Source: Minicystis rosea
GTDB taxonomy: Bacteria; Myxococcota_A; Polyangia; Polyangiales; Polyangiaceae
DNA length: 64,000 nt
Reading direction: 5' to 3'
Assembly: GCA_001931535.1 (NCBI GenBank)
Contig: CP016211.1
Coordinates: 896,501 to 960,500 of the forward strand
The notes beneath the pieces were generated by a model that worked only from the letters and a program-made list of their open reading frames with translations, was not told the DNA's origin and did not search any database. Shown one piece after another: positions 36,975 through 45,463 of this stretch. Made by a program: the position numbers and the translations under genes. How positions within the stretch are numbered: position 1 is the first letter of the stretch; every line of letters starts with the position of its first letter.

Positions 36975-39900
36975 GTGGGTCGTCCTCAAACCTTCGGGTC
37001 GTATCAGCTCGTCGAGCGCATCGGCGTGGGGGCGATGGGTGAGGTGTATCGGGCCGTTCAGCGCCCGAGCGGCCGCGTCGTCGCCATCAAGCGCCTGATG
37101 GCGAGCGCCAGCGAGAGCACCGAGGCCATCGCGTCGCTGCGCGCCGAGGCCGAGCTGCTCGCCGTGCTCGATCACCCGGGCATCGCCAAGGTCGTCGACG
37201 TCGGCCAGGCGGAAGGCTGTCACTACATCGCCTTCGACTTCGTCCCGGGCCGCGACCTGCGCGCCATTCAGGATCGGATTCGCCGCCGGAGCATGCCGCC
37301 GCCTTCGAGCCCGCGTCGCGCGCCGAGCTCGCGCGCCGACGAAGAGCCGGGGGGCGTCCCCGTCGACGTGGCCATCCACGTGGTGCTCCTCGTCGCCGAG
37401 GCGCTGGCCCACGCCCACGACCGCGCGGATGCCAATGGAAAGCCGCTCTCGTTGGTCCATCGCGACGTGAGCCCGTCCAACGTGCTCGTGTCGTTCGACG
37501 GCTCGGCCAAGCTGCTCGACTTCGGCATCGCCCGCGTGTCGGGGCGCCTCTCGCGCACGGACTCGGGGCAGGTCAAAGGTACGATCGGGTACATGTCGCC
37601 CGAGCAGGTCCGCGGCGACGAGGTGGACGCCCGTTCCGATCTCTACTCGCTCGGCGTCTGTCTCTGGGAGCTCGTCACCGGTCGCCGGCTCTTCGAGGCG
37701 CTCACGCCGAGCGAGGTGTCGAAGCGCATGTCGTCGGGCGACCTCCCGTCACCGCGCACGCTCGGGGCACGGATCTCCGAAGCGCTCGAAGCGTCGATTC
37801 TCAAGTCTCTCGCGCATTCGCCGGAGCAGCGGTACCCTACCGCCGCAGATTTTCATTCCGAGCTCTCGCAGCGCGCTCGCGCCGAGGGCTTGCTTACAGA
37901 CTCTATTCGCGTCGCGCGATATGTGCGAAGCCTGTTCCCGGAAGCCGCGGCAGAGGAAGCCGCATCTCGTGAGGAGTCCCTAGACATGGCGGATAACAAG
38001 GGCGGCAGCGATCTCGATGTGTTCGAAGGGCTCGCGAAGAAAGGCAATCGCCCCGCAGCCCCGGGGCTGACCCCGCCCCCTCCGTCGCAGGCCCGCAAGC
38101 AGACGCTGCTCGGTGGTCTGCAGCAGCCGCCGCCCCCCCGCCGGGGCCGCCGTCGGCGCAGTCGGCGCCGCCGCCCCCGCGCCGCTTCCGCCGCCGCCGT
38201 CGAAGGCCGCGGGCTCGCTGCCGCCGCCGGTCGCGCCGCCGCAGAAGTCGGCCACGCTGCCCGGCATTGCTGCGCCGCCGCCGTCGCTGCCCGCGCCGTT
38301 GCCGCCGCCTCCGCCGCCGCCTTCCTCGCTCGCGGCGCCCCCTCCGCTTCCTCCGGCTCCGTCTGCTGCCGCGGCGGCGCCGGTGTCTGCGGCTCCGCCG
38401 CCGCCGCCCTCCGCGGTCGCGCCGCCTCCGCTTCCGCCGCCGCCCTCCGCGGCGAAGCCGCTGCCTCCGCCGGGCGGGGCGCTGCCGCCGTTCCCGCCGG
38501 CGCCGAGCGCGGTCGCGCTGCCTCCGCCGGCCGCGCCGCCCGCGAAGACGCCGCTGCCTCCGCCGCCCGGTGCGCTCCCCCCGCCGGCCGCTCCGCCGGA
38601 GAAGGCGGCCAAGGCCGCGAAGGCTGGCAAGGCCGCGGTCGACATGGATTGGGACGACGAGGAAGAGTCGACCCACGTCTACGACAAGGCGGAGCACGGC
38701 GCGCCGCCGATGCCCATCCCGCCGAAGGGCGCGAAGGTCGGCGCCGCTGCGGCGCTGCTCGCCAGCTCGGGCGGCGCTGCGCCTTCGGTGAAGGCGCCTT
38801 CGGTCGCGCCGCCGCCGCCCGCGGTGCCTGCCGTGCCCGCGCCGCCGCCGGTGCCCGCCGAGCTCCGTCGTGACGAGCCCACCGCGATTCGCCCGCGCCC
38901 CGTCGTGCAGACGGGCGGCGGCAGCAAGGCGGGCGTGATCCTCGGCGGCCTCGCGCTGGTCGTCGTGCTCGGCCTCGCGGTCTTCACGTTCCTGCCGAAG
39001 AAGGGCCAGTTCAAGGTCAACGTCAGCGCCAAGAACGGCGCGTCCATCGGCGCGGTCGACATCTACGTCGACGGCCAGAAGAAGTGCGAAGCCACGCCCT
39101 GCGTGATCGGCGAGCTCGAGCCCGGGTCGAAGACGATCAAGGTCATCGCCCACGGCTTCCCGCCCACCGACAGCACCGAGACGGTCGAGGCCGGCAAGGA
39201 GAAGGTCGTCTTCGTGACGCTCGACGCTCCCGGCGGCGCCGTGCCGGCGGCCACGGGCGCGGCTCCCGCGGGCGGGACCGGGCTCAAGGTCGCGGGCACC
39301 GACGGCGAGAAGTCGGTGCACGTGCTCGTCGACGGCAGCGACAAGGGCACGCTCCCGCTCGATCTGAAGGACATCAGCCCCGGCTCGCACAAGGTTCGCT
39401 TCGACGGCGGCGAGCGCTACGAGAAGCTCGAGCAGACGGTCGAGATCGCGGCCGGCCAGGTGAAGGATCTCGGCGAGATCAAGCTCAAGGTCCTCAAGGG
39501 CCAGGTGACGCTCGACGTGGTCACGCCCGGCGTGGCCGTCACGCTGGTGAAGCGCGGCGACAAGAAGGTCGAGAAGAAGATCACCGACCAGATGCTGAAG
39601 AACCCGCCGGTGAAGCTCGACATCGATCCGAGCGAGAACTGGCGCCTCGTCGCGACGAAGAAGGGCTTCGACGAGTTCACGCAGGACCTGACCTTCGAGG
39701 ATGGTCAGGCCGAGAAGACCATCAAGGTCGAGCTGGTGGAGATCGGCAAGGCGGCGCCCGTCGCGGTGGTGCCCGGCCCGCTCCCGCAGCAGGGCGGCGA
39801 CAAGCCTGCTCCCGCGGCCAAGCCGGCCGAGGAGAAGCCGGCCTCCGGCAGCGGCACGCTCAACATCAACTCGATCCCGGTGTCGAAGGTCATCCTCGAC

Positions 39901-40050
39901 GGCAAGCCGCTCGGCAGCACGCCGAAGGTCGGCGTCAGCGTCCCGGCGGGCTCGCACACGGTCACCTTCATCCACCCGGACCAGGGGAAGAAGTCGGTGA
40001 CGGTCGTGGTGAAGGCCGGCGAGACGAAGACGGCCGCCGTGAAGTTCTGA
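36975..40050 (+). CDS. Ser/Thr protein kinase fused to Pro-rich linker, membrane helix and PEGA repeats; two frame breaks
   Basis: Starts at GTG 36975. Residues about 10-290 are a Hanks-type kinase: GVGAMGEVYRA loop, VVAIKRL lysine, HRDVSPSNVL catalytic loop, LLDFGIARV, and GYMSPEQVRGDEVDARSDLYSLG. The frame then runs through MADNKGGSDLDVFEG into a Pro/Ala linker of about 250 residues. Inside that linker the coding frame changes twice: one C appears missing in the C7 run 38133-38139 and one in the C5 run 38174-38178. With both restored the gene is 1025 residues. After the linker come a membrane helix (VILGGLALVVVLGLAVFTFL) and three PEGA-like segments (AVDIYVDGQK, SVHVLVDGSDKG, SKVILDGKPLGS). 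A separate gene starting at ATG 37986 (GAGGAG upstream) is the alternative. Confidence 0.8.
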
Positions 40051-40071
40051 TCGGTCACCGCTTCACGTGAA

Positions 40072-40109
40072 GAAGGGCGTCGAGGTCTCCTCGGCGCCCT
40101 TCGTGTTTT
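40072..40109 (+). terminator. Rho-independent terminator after the kinase/PEGA gene
   Basis: A 14-bp stem, with one G-T pair, is formed by 40072-40085 and 40089-40102 around TCT, followed by GTGTTTTG. It starts 22 bp after the stop codon at 40050. This is the best terminator in the window. Confidence 0.85.
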
Positions 40110-40494
40110 GTGGCGCTCTCCGCCGCTACGCGTGCCCCGTCACGAGCGCCCACCCTCCGTCTCCGCTTGCCGGGCCTCCTCCATCGCCGGCCCTCGTGCG
40201 CCGACAGCGCCCATGGTGCTCGCGATCGCGGCCCCTCGCTTCGCGATGGCGCGCCCCGGATCGCGCGACGCGAATCCCCAGCTCCGTCGCCGTGCTCCCG
40301 GTGGGGATCGCGGATGCGGATGCGGAGGCGGACGTCGCTCGAAGTGGGGACTCGCAGGAGCCGAGCGGGGGGACGACGCGCGCGGAGGTGGAGCGGCGTT
40401 CACCGAGCCGGGGAACGTCGCTGCCGGAGGCGGGGGATCGTGTCGATGGGAAGGGGAGCGAAGATCGGAGGCCGCTTTCGGCCTCTCGCGGGCG
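40110..40494. other. Intergenic region between convergent genes
   Basis: About 385 bp after the terminator and before the stop of the opposite-strand MYXO-CTERM-like gene. Open frames cross it, but none has a start signal or a recognisable motif. Confidence 0.4.
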
Positions 40495-41337
40495 TCAGCG
40501 CCTGCGGCGGATCACGACGGCGGCGGCGAGCGCGAGGGCGGCGAGGGCCGCGGCGCCGTTCGGCGCGGTGTCACCGGCCACGAGGCAGCCGCAGCCGCCC
40601 TGCTTCGGCGGAACGGGGGGCACGGCGCCGCCCGCGTTGGGATCGGAGGCCTCGTCCTTCTTCTCGGCAGGCTCGTCCTTCTTCTCGGCAGGCTCGTCCT
40701 TCTTCTCGGCGTGCTCGTCCTTTTTCTCGCCCTTGTCCTTCTTCTTGTCGCCCGCGAAGGTGATGGCGCGACGATCGACGATGGGGTTGTCGCCCTTCAG
40801 GATCAGCCGAATCGTCTGGCCCATCTGCGCGCCGTCGTCCTGGCGCTTGATCTTGAGCTCGTACTCGCCGGCCTCGAAGCCGTGATCGCGGCGGATCACG
40901 AAGTCGAACTTGGTCACCTTGAAGACCTTGCCCGAGGCGTCGGCGAAGCCGACATCCATGCTCTCGTTGATGGTCGTCTGGTTCTGCAGCGGGATCTTGT
41001 TGAGCTGCGGCTTGTCGCCCGTCTTGTCGAGGAGCGCGCGCTCGTAGAGCACCTTGGGCTCGAACGCGAAGATCATCGGGATGTGCGGGATGTTGGGGAT
41101 GCCGCCGTAGTCGATGGTCATGTTCAGCTTCCACCGGCCGTCGACCTCGACGGGCTCCCTGGTGGAGAGCGTCACCGACCCGGCCGCGAGGGCGAGGCCG
41201 GGCAGCGCGAGGAGGGCGCCGAGCAGGATCGACGCAGCCAACGCGAGCTGCGCGAGCCGCCCGAGCGAGAGGGCGAAGCCCCGGCGAGAAGGGGCACCAT
41301 GCGTGCGGAGATCAGGACCACGAGGGATCGTGCGCAT
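40495..41337 (-). CDS. Secreted protein with Lys/Glu repeats and MYXO-CTERM-like anchor
   Basis: A 280-residue protein, ATG 41337. A basic leader precedes a signal helix (LALAASILLGALLALPGLALA) probably cut after ALA. The middle is a beta-rich domain (SVTLSTREPVEVDGRWKLNM, GFEAGEYELKIKRQDDG), followed by tandem KKDEPAE-type repeats. The end has QGGCGCLVAGD, a membrane helix (GAAALAALALAAAVVI) and RRRR. The GCGC-helix-arginine order is the MYXO-CTERM surface-sorting pattern. The protein is probably delivered to the cell surface and anchored. No function was recognised. Confidence 0.75.
   Translation of the reverse strand: MRTIPRGPDLRTHGAPSRRGFALSLGRLAQLALAASILLGALLALPGLALAAGSVTLSTREPVEVDGRWKLNMTIDYGGIPNIPHIPMIFAFEPKVLYERALLDKTGDKPQLNKIPLQNQTTINESMDVGFADASGKVFKVTKFDFVIRRDHGFEAGEYELKIKRQDDGAQMGQTIRLILKGDNPIVDRRAITFAGDKKKDKGEKKDEHAEKKDEPAEKKDEPAEKKDEASDPNAGGAVPPVPPKQGGCGCLVAGDTAPNGAAALAALALAAAVVIRRRR
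40651..40734 (-). repeat. 21-bp tandem repeat, about four copies
   Basis: Unit CTCGTCCTTCTTCTCGGCAGG on the + strand. Copies at 40651-40671 and 40672-40692 are identical; 40693-40713 and 40714-40734 diverge. On the coding strand they give the KKDEPAE heptad repeats, so copy number can change in frame. Confidence 0.85.
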
Positions 41338-41409
41338 GGCTGGACGCTATCACCACTCGGCGCACGCCAGCACGATCGGATCGCCGCGGGCCGCGCTATT
41401 CTGGCTGGG

Positions 41410-43437
41410 ATGACGGCTGACCGGTCGACGCCTCCGGAGGCATCCTCGCGGCCGATGGGCTCCTCGCTGTCGGACGGTGAGAGCGTCCCCACCGCCGTCG
41501 ACGGAGACCCGCGCGAGGCGCGCACGCCGGCCGATGATCACGAGACGCTCCTCGATGCCAAGGGGCAGCAGAGCTTCCTCGATTTGAGCGAGCAGCTCGG
41601 CACGCTCGACGATCCCGATTTCGACGCGCGTTACGAGCTCGGCGAGGTGCTCGGCCGCGGCGGTATGGGCGAGGTGCGCCTCTCCATCGATCGGCGCATG
41701 GGACGCACGGTGGCCGTGAAGGTGATCCGGCCCGACGGCGCCAAGCGCCCGCGCCTCCGCGCGCGCTTCCTCTTCGAGGCCAAGATGCAGGGGCAGCTCG
41801 AGCATCCCTCGATCGTGCCCGTGTACGACCTCGGCGTGCGGCCCGACGGGTCGGAGTACTTCACCATGCGGCGCGTCCGCGGGCGCACGCTGCACGACGT
41901 GCTCAAGGCGCTCCGCGTCGGCGAGCGCGGGGCCACGGTGACGTTCACGCGGCGGCGGCTCCTCGCGGCCATCCAGAGCGTGTGCCTCGCCATCGAGTTC
42001 GCGCATCGGCGCGGCGCGGTGCACCGCGATCTCAAGCCGGCCAACGTGATGCTCGGCGAGTTCGGCGAGGTCATCGTCCTCGACTGGGGGCTCGCCAAGC
42101 TGCTGCAGCAGAGCGAGCCGCCCACCGCGGAGCGACAGAGCCTCGACGACGTGCGATCGCTCGACAACACGGGCGTCGGCGAAGTGTTGGGATCGCCCGG
42201 GTACATGTCGCCGGAGCAGGCCGTCGACTCGCAGAGCGTCGGGCCGGCGAGCGACATCTTCGCGCTGGGCGCCATCCTCTTCGAGTGCCTCACGCGGAGC
42301 CAGCTCATCACCGGCGAGAGCCACGCCGACATCACCCGCGTCACCGTCGCCGGGCAGTACGACGCCCGCATCGGCAAGCGCTTCCCCGATCTCGACGTGC
42401 CACCGGAGCTCGAAGAGATCTGCGTGACGGCGACCGCGTTCGATCCGCGGCAACGCTATGCGCGGGCGCGCGATCTCGCCGACGCGATCGAGCGGTTCTT
42501 GGAGGGCGATCGCGACGTGGCTCGGCGCCGCGCGATGGCGGGGCGGCACACGCGCGCGGCCATCACGGCCCTCGCGGAGAGCGCGGAGGCGAAGACCTCG
42601 GACGCGACGAAGGCGGCCCGATCGCGCGCCATCCGCGAGGTGAGCCACGCGCTGGCCATCGATCCGCAGAACCAGACGGCGCTCCGCGCGATGATGAAGA
42701 TCGTCACCGACGCGCCGAGCGCCGTCGCCGACGAAGCCGAAGCGGCGCTGCGCGAGAAGGAGATCGCGGCCCTGCGCACGGCGGCGCGCCGTGGGAGCCG
42801 GGCGTACCTCGCGCTCGCCACGACCATCGCGGCCATGGGACTGCTCGGCGTGGAGAGCATCGCGGCCCTCGGCGCCGCGTGCGGATGCTTCCTCGCGGCG
42901 GCGGCGGTGACGAGGGTGGCTTCGCGTGGATACCCGACGCGGGCGGATCGCTTGGGGCGCGTCATCGCGGCGGTGATCGCGCTCTCTTCGTGCGGCATCG
43001 CGGCGAGCTGCCTGCTCTTCGGTCCGCTCGTGTATGCGCCGAGCTTGTGCGCCGCCAACGTCGTGGTCTTCGCCGCGGCCGTGAGTCGGCGCTTCCGGTG
43101 GCTCGCGCTCGCGTGCGGCCTCGCCGCCGTGGCGCTGCCGCTGCTCTTGGAGATGCTCGGCGTGATCACGCCGGGGTGGAGCGTGCGCGAGGGCGCCATC
43201 GCCATCCTCCCGCGCGCCGTGCGCTTCTCGAGCTCGCCGCTGGTGATGGGCCTCCTCGGCATCGCGAGCCTGGGCACCGTGCTCTTCCCCGCGCTGCTCG
43301 TCGGCGCCGAGCGCGACGCGCGCATCAAAGCCGAGCGCGAGCTCTACGCGCGCACGCAGACGCTCGCCGAGCTGGTCCCGGCCGAGGCCGGTGAGGCGCT
43401 GAGCGTGCGCCCATCGCTCCGCCCTCCGCCCGGGTGA
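41410..43437 (+). CDS. Ser/Thr protein kinase with C-terminal multi-helix membrane domain
   Basis: A 675-residue protein, ATG 41410. After a 75-residue polar N-terminus the Hanks-type kinase domain has LGRGGMGEVRLSIDRRMGRTVAVKVI, HRDLKPANVML, LDWGLAKLL (DWG in place of DFG, as in a known subgroup) and GSPGYMSPEQ. A charged helical segment (ALAESAEAKTSDATKAARSR, HALAIDPQNQTAL) follows. The C-terminal third has about five or six membrane helices (YLALATTIAAMGLL, VIAAVIALSSCGIAASCLLF, LALACGLAAVALPLLLEML). Most myxobacterial kinases carry one membrane helix, so a multi-pass sensor domain is notable. The signal and targets are unknown. Confidence 0.88.
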   Translation: MTADRSTPPEASSRPMGSSLSDGESVPTAVDGDPREARTPADDHETLLDAKGQQSFLDLSEQLGTLDDPDFDARYELGEVLGRGGMGEVRLSIDRRMGRTVAVKVIRPDGAKRPRLRARFLFEAKMQGQLEHPSIVPVYDLGVRPDGSEYFTMRRVRGRTLHDVLKALRVGERGATVTFTRRRLLAAIQSVCLAIEFAHRRGAVHRDLKPANVMLGEFGEVIVLDWGLAKLLQQSEPPTAERQSLDDVRSLDNTGVGEVLGSPGYMSPEQAVDSQSVGPASDIFALGAILFECLTRSQLITGESHADITRVTVAGQYDARIGKRFPDLDVPPELEEICVTATAFDPRQRYARARDLADAIERFLEGDRDVARRRAMAGRHTRAAITALAESAEAKTSDATKAARSRAIREVSHALAIDPQNQTALRAMMKIVTDAPSAVADEAEAALREKEIAALRTAARRGSRAYLALATTIAAMGLLGVESIAALGAACGCFLAAAAVTRVASRGYPTRADRLGRVIAAVIALSSCGIAASCLLFGPLVYAPSLCAANVVVFAAAVSRRFRWLALACGLAAVALPLLLEMLGVITPGWSVREGAIAILPRAVRFSSSPLVMGLLGIASLGTVLFPALLVGAERDARIKAERELYARTQTLAELVPAEAGEALSVRPSLRPPPG

Positions 43438-43758
43438 TGCGCGCTCACCGGGGCCGTGCCGCGAACGCCTTCCAGCGCGAGAGCGGCACGCGCTACGACG
43501 AGAGCTCGTCCTTGCAGATGCGTGATCGGCGCGCGAACCGTGCTTCTCCGACGCCTTCGCAACGTGGGTGTCGACATGCCCTTCCAATCGAAGGACATGC
43601 GCCGCGATGGTGCCGAATCGGAACGACCCCAAGCGCATTGCACTCCATTGGGGATCTCATCGAGATGAGCCTCGCAATCATCGTTGGCAGGCTCGCGATT
43701 CCCTGCTGTCCTTGCGCGATCACGTGACCGAGGTAGTCGAACGCGAGGTAGAGGGCTG
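43438..43758. other. Intergenic region, no gene recognised
   Basis: About 320 bp between the second kinase gene and the TPR gene. Several short frames overlap here without start signals or motifs, and no clear terminator hairpin was found after the kinase. Confidence 0.35.
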
Positions 43759-44562
43759 ATGCGAGATCGAGAGGCAGCGGACGCGGAGCGCGTGGACGAG
43801 GCGGTGAACCGCATCATGGCCGGCGATGGCGTGGGAGCGGAGCAGATCCTCCACGACGTCGTGCAGCGCGCGCCGCAAACCTATCAGCGCGATACCGATG
43901 GACCGGGCGGTGAGCTGGTCATGCGGTTTTGGGATCAGACCGAGTTCATCCACTTCGTCACGCTCCATGGCGAGCGGCTGGGACGATCCATCGTGTGGCA
44001 GCGATCGGCCTATCCGCGGGCGTTTTACTATCTCGGGTTCCTGCGCGTGAAGCAGCAGCGGCCGGCTGATGCCATCGCCTTCCTCGACGCGGGGCTCGCG
44101 CTCGAGCCGCGGAATGCGCTGCTCCGTTTGGAGAAAGCCAAGGCGACTGGCCTATTGGGCGACCGGGCCGGCCAAGTGCGCCTCGCACGAGAAGTCATCG
44201 ACATGGAGGACGAGGTGCCCGGCAACCAGCGCGCCATGGCCATGCGATCCGCCGGCTTCGCGCTGATCGAAGAGGGAGATCTCGACGCCGCCGAGCACTG
44301 GTTCCATCGCTCGCTCGAGCTCGATCCCGAGAGCTCGATAGCCCACGACGAGCTCGAATACATCGCCGACCTCCGCCGCGGCGGACGGCGCGCGCCGGCC
44401 AAAACCGTCCAAACCGGCGGCGAGCGAGAGCATCACTGCACGGTGTGCAGCGTGGCGCTGACGGATGGGGGACACGTGCTCAACGTCGAGGGGCGCCTCG
44501 TCTTCCTGTGCAAGCGGTGCGAGGGCAAGCTCACGAAGAAGTGGTGGCAGTTCTGGAAGTGA
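43759..44562 (+). CDS. TPR-like protein with C-terminal zinc ribbon
   Basis: A 267-residue protein, ATG 43759, with GAGG upstream. The central part is helical with TPR-like repeats (RAFYYLGFLRVKQQRPADAIAFLDAGLALEP and GFALIEEGDLDAAEHWFHRSLELDPES). The C-terminus has CTVC and, after about 22 residues, CKRC, a likely zinc ribbon, and ends in KKWWQFWK. There is no signal or membrane segment. No homologous family was recognised; protein-protein contact is the likely mode. It lies downstream of the second kinase gene in the same direction, separated by 321 bp. Confidence 0.7.
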   Translation: MRDREAADAERVDEAVNRIMAGDGVGAEQILHDVVQRAPQTYQRDTDGPGGELVMRFWDQTEFIHFVTLHGERLGRSIVWQRSAYPRAFYYLGFLRVKQQRPADAIAFLDAGLALEPRNALLRLEKAKATGLLGDRAGQVRLAREVIDMEDEVPGNQRAMAMRSAGFALIEEGDLDAAEHWFHRSLELDPESSIAHDELEYIADLRRGGRRAPAKTVQTGGEREHHCTVCSVALTDGGHVLNVEGRLVFLCKRCEGKLTKKWWQFWK

Positions 44563-44668
44563 TCGAAGGCGCGCCGCGCGCGTGATCACCGAGACGCGAT
44601 GCTCGTGAGGCTAGAAGCGGCGCGACGTCAGCATCTGCGCGGGTGTGGGGAGAGGGCGCGAGTCGGCC

Positions 44669-45355
44669 TCAAAAATGCGGGAGCCAGCCTTCGGCGAGGC
44701 AGGTGTCGGCGACACAGGTCCAATAGGCCTGGTAGAGATCGCGGCCTTTCTGGCCGCTCGCGTCCTGCGCGCACGCTTGGCACTCGGTGTTGGTGGTGCA
44801 GCCGCTGACGCAGGCTCGGTAGGTTTGGCACTCGCCGCTCGCGTTGCAGGCGTCCTGCTTGCTCTTGCAGGTGGTCGCGGTCTGCGCGTTCACGCATTGC
44901 TCCCAGTCGTAGAGCGCGAACGCGCAGGGAGGCATGCAGGTGTCGTTCTGCGTGCCCATGGCGCCCTGCGCGCAGTTGACCACGTTGATGTGCGCGGCCT
45001 TGGCGTTGGGGAACATGCTTTGACACTGCGTCTGACACTGCCCCTCCGTCGACGCGCCGAGCGTGCTGAGGTGGCCGCAGACGGTGTCGAGGCAGCCTTG
45101 AAGCGCGACACAGTCGGCGTCGCACGCGGAGAGCTCGGCCTTGCAGCGGTCCTGCAAGCAATCGTGGCAGGCGGTGTCCCAGTTGACGGGAGCGGAGCCA
45201 CCCGTGCTCGACGTGGTTCCCGATCCGCCGGTGCCCCCGGTGCCTCCGCTGCCGCCCGTGCTGGTGGAGCCCTGATCGCAACCGGCCGAAGCCGATGCGA
45301 CGACGATGCCGAGCGCGACGAACGATACGGCGGTGCGGATCGAAGAAGCCATCAT
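44669..45355 (-). CDS. Cysteine-rich lipoprotein
   Basis: A 228-residue protein, ATG 45355. The lipoprotein signal (FVALGIVVASASAGC) is followed by a Gly/Thr/Ser linker of about 30 residues. The mature part has about 24 cysteines in recurring C-x2-3-C pairs (ACHDCLQDRC, ACDADCVALQGC, CQTQCQSMF, ECQTYRACVSGC, ECQACAQ). Similar repeat-Cys lipoproteins are frequent in Polyangiales and have no known function. Disulfide bonding outside the cell is expected. It is convergent with the TPR gene. Confidence 0.75.
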   Translation of the reverse strand: MMASSIRTAVSFVALGIVVASASAGCDQGSTSTGGSGGTGGTGGSGTTSSTGGSAPVNWDTACHDCLQDRCKAELSACDADCVALQGCLDTVCGHLSTLGASTEGQCQTQCQSMFPNAKAAHINVVNCAQGAMGTQNDTCMPPCAFALYDWEQCVNAQTATTCKSKQDACNASGECQTYRACVSGCTTNTECQACAQDASGQKGRDLYQAYWTCVADTCLAEGWLPHF

Positions 45356-45463
45356 GAAGGCAGAATGCCACGGAAAGGCGCCTTCGGGCGAAGGATCGCG
45401 ACGTCCTGCATCACCGGTCTTCGCGGTTCGTTGCGGTGCTGCTGCGGCTCTCTCGTTCGAGAT

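Noticed and set aside
37986..40050. Treating the PEGA part as an independent gene starting at ATG 37986
   Set aside because: The kinase frame enters it without a stop and kinase-helix-PEGA fusions are common in myxobacteria; kept only as an alternative in the entry.
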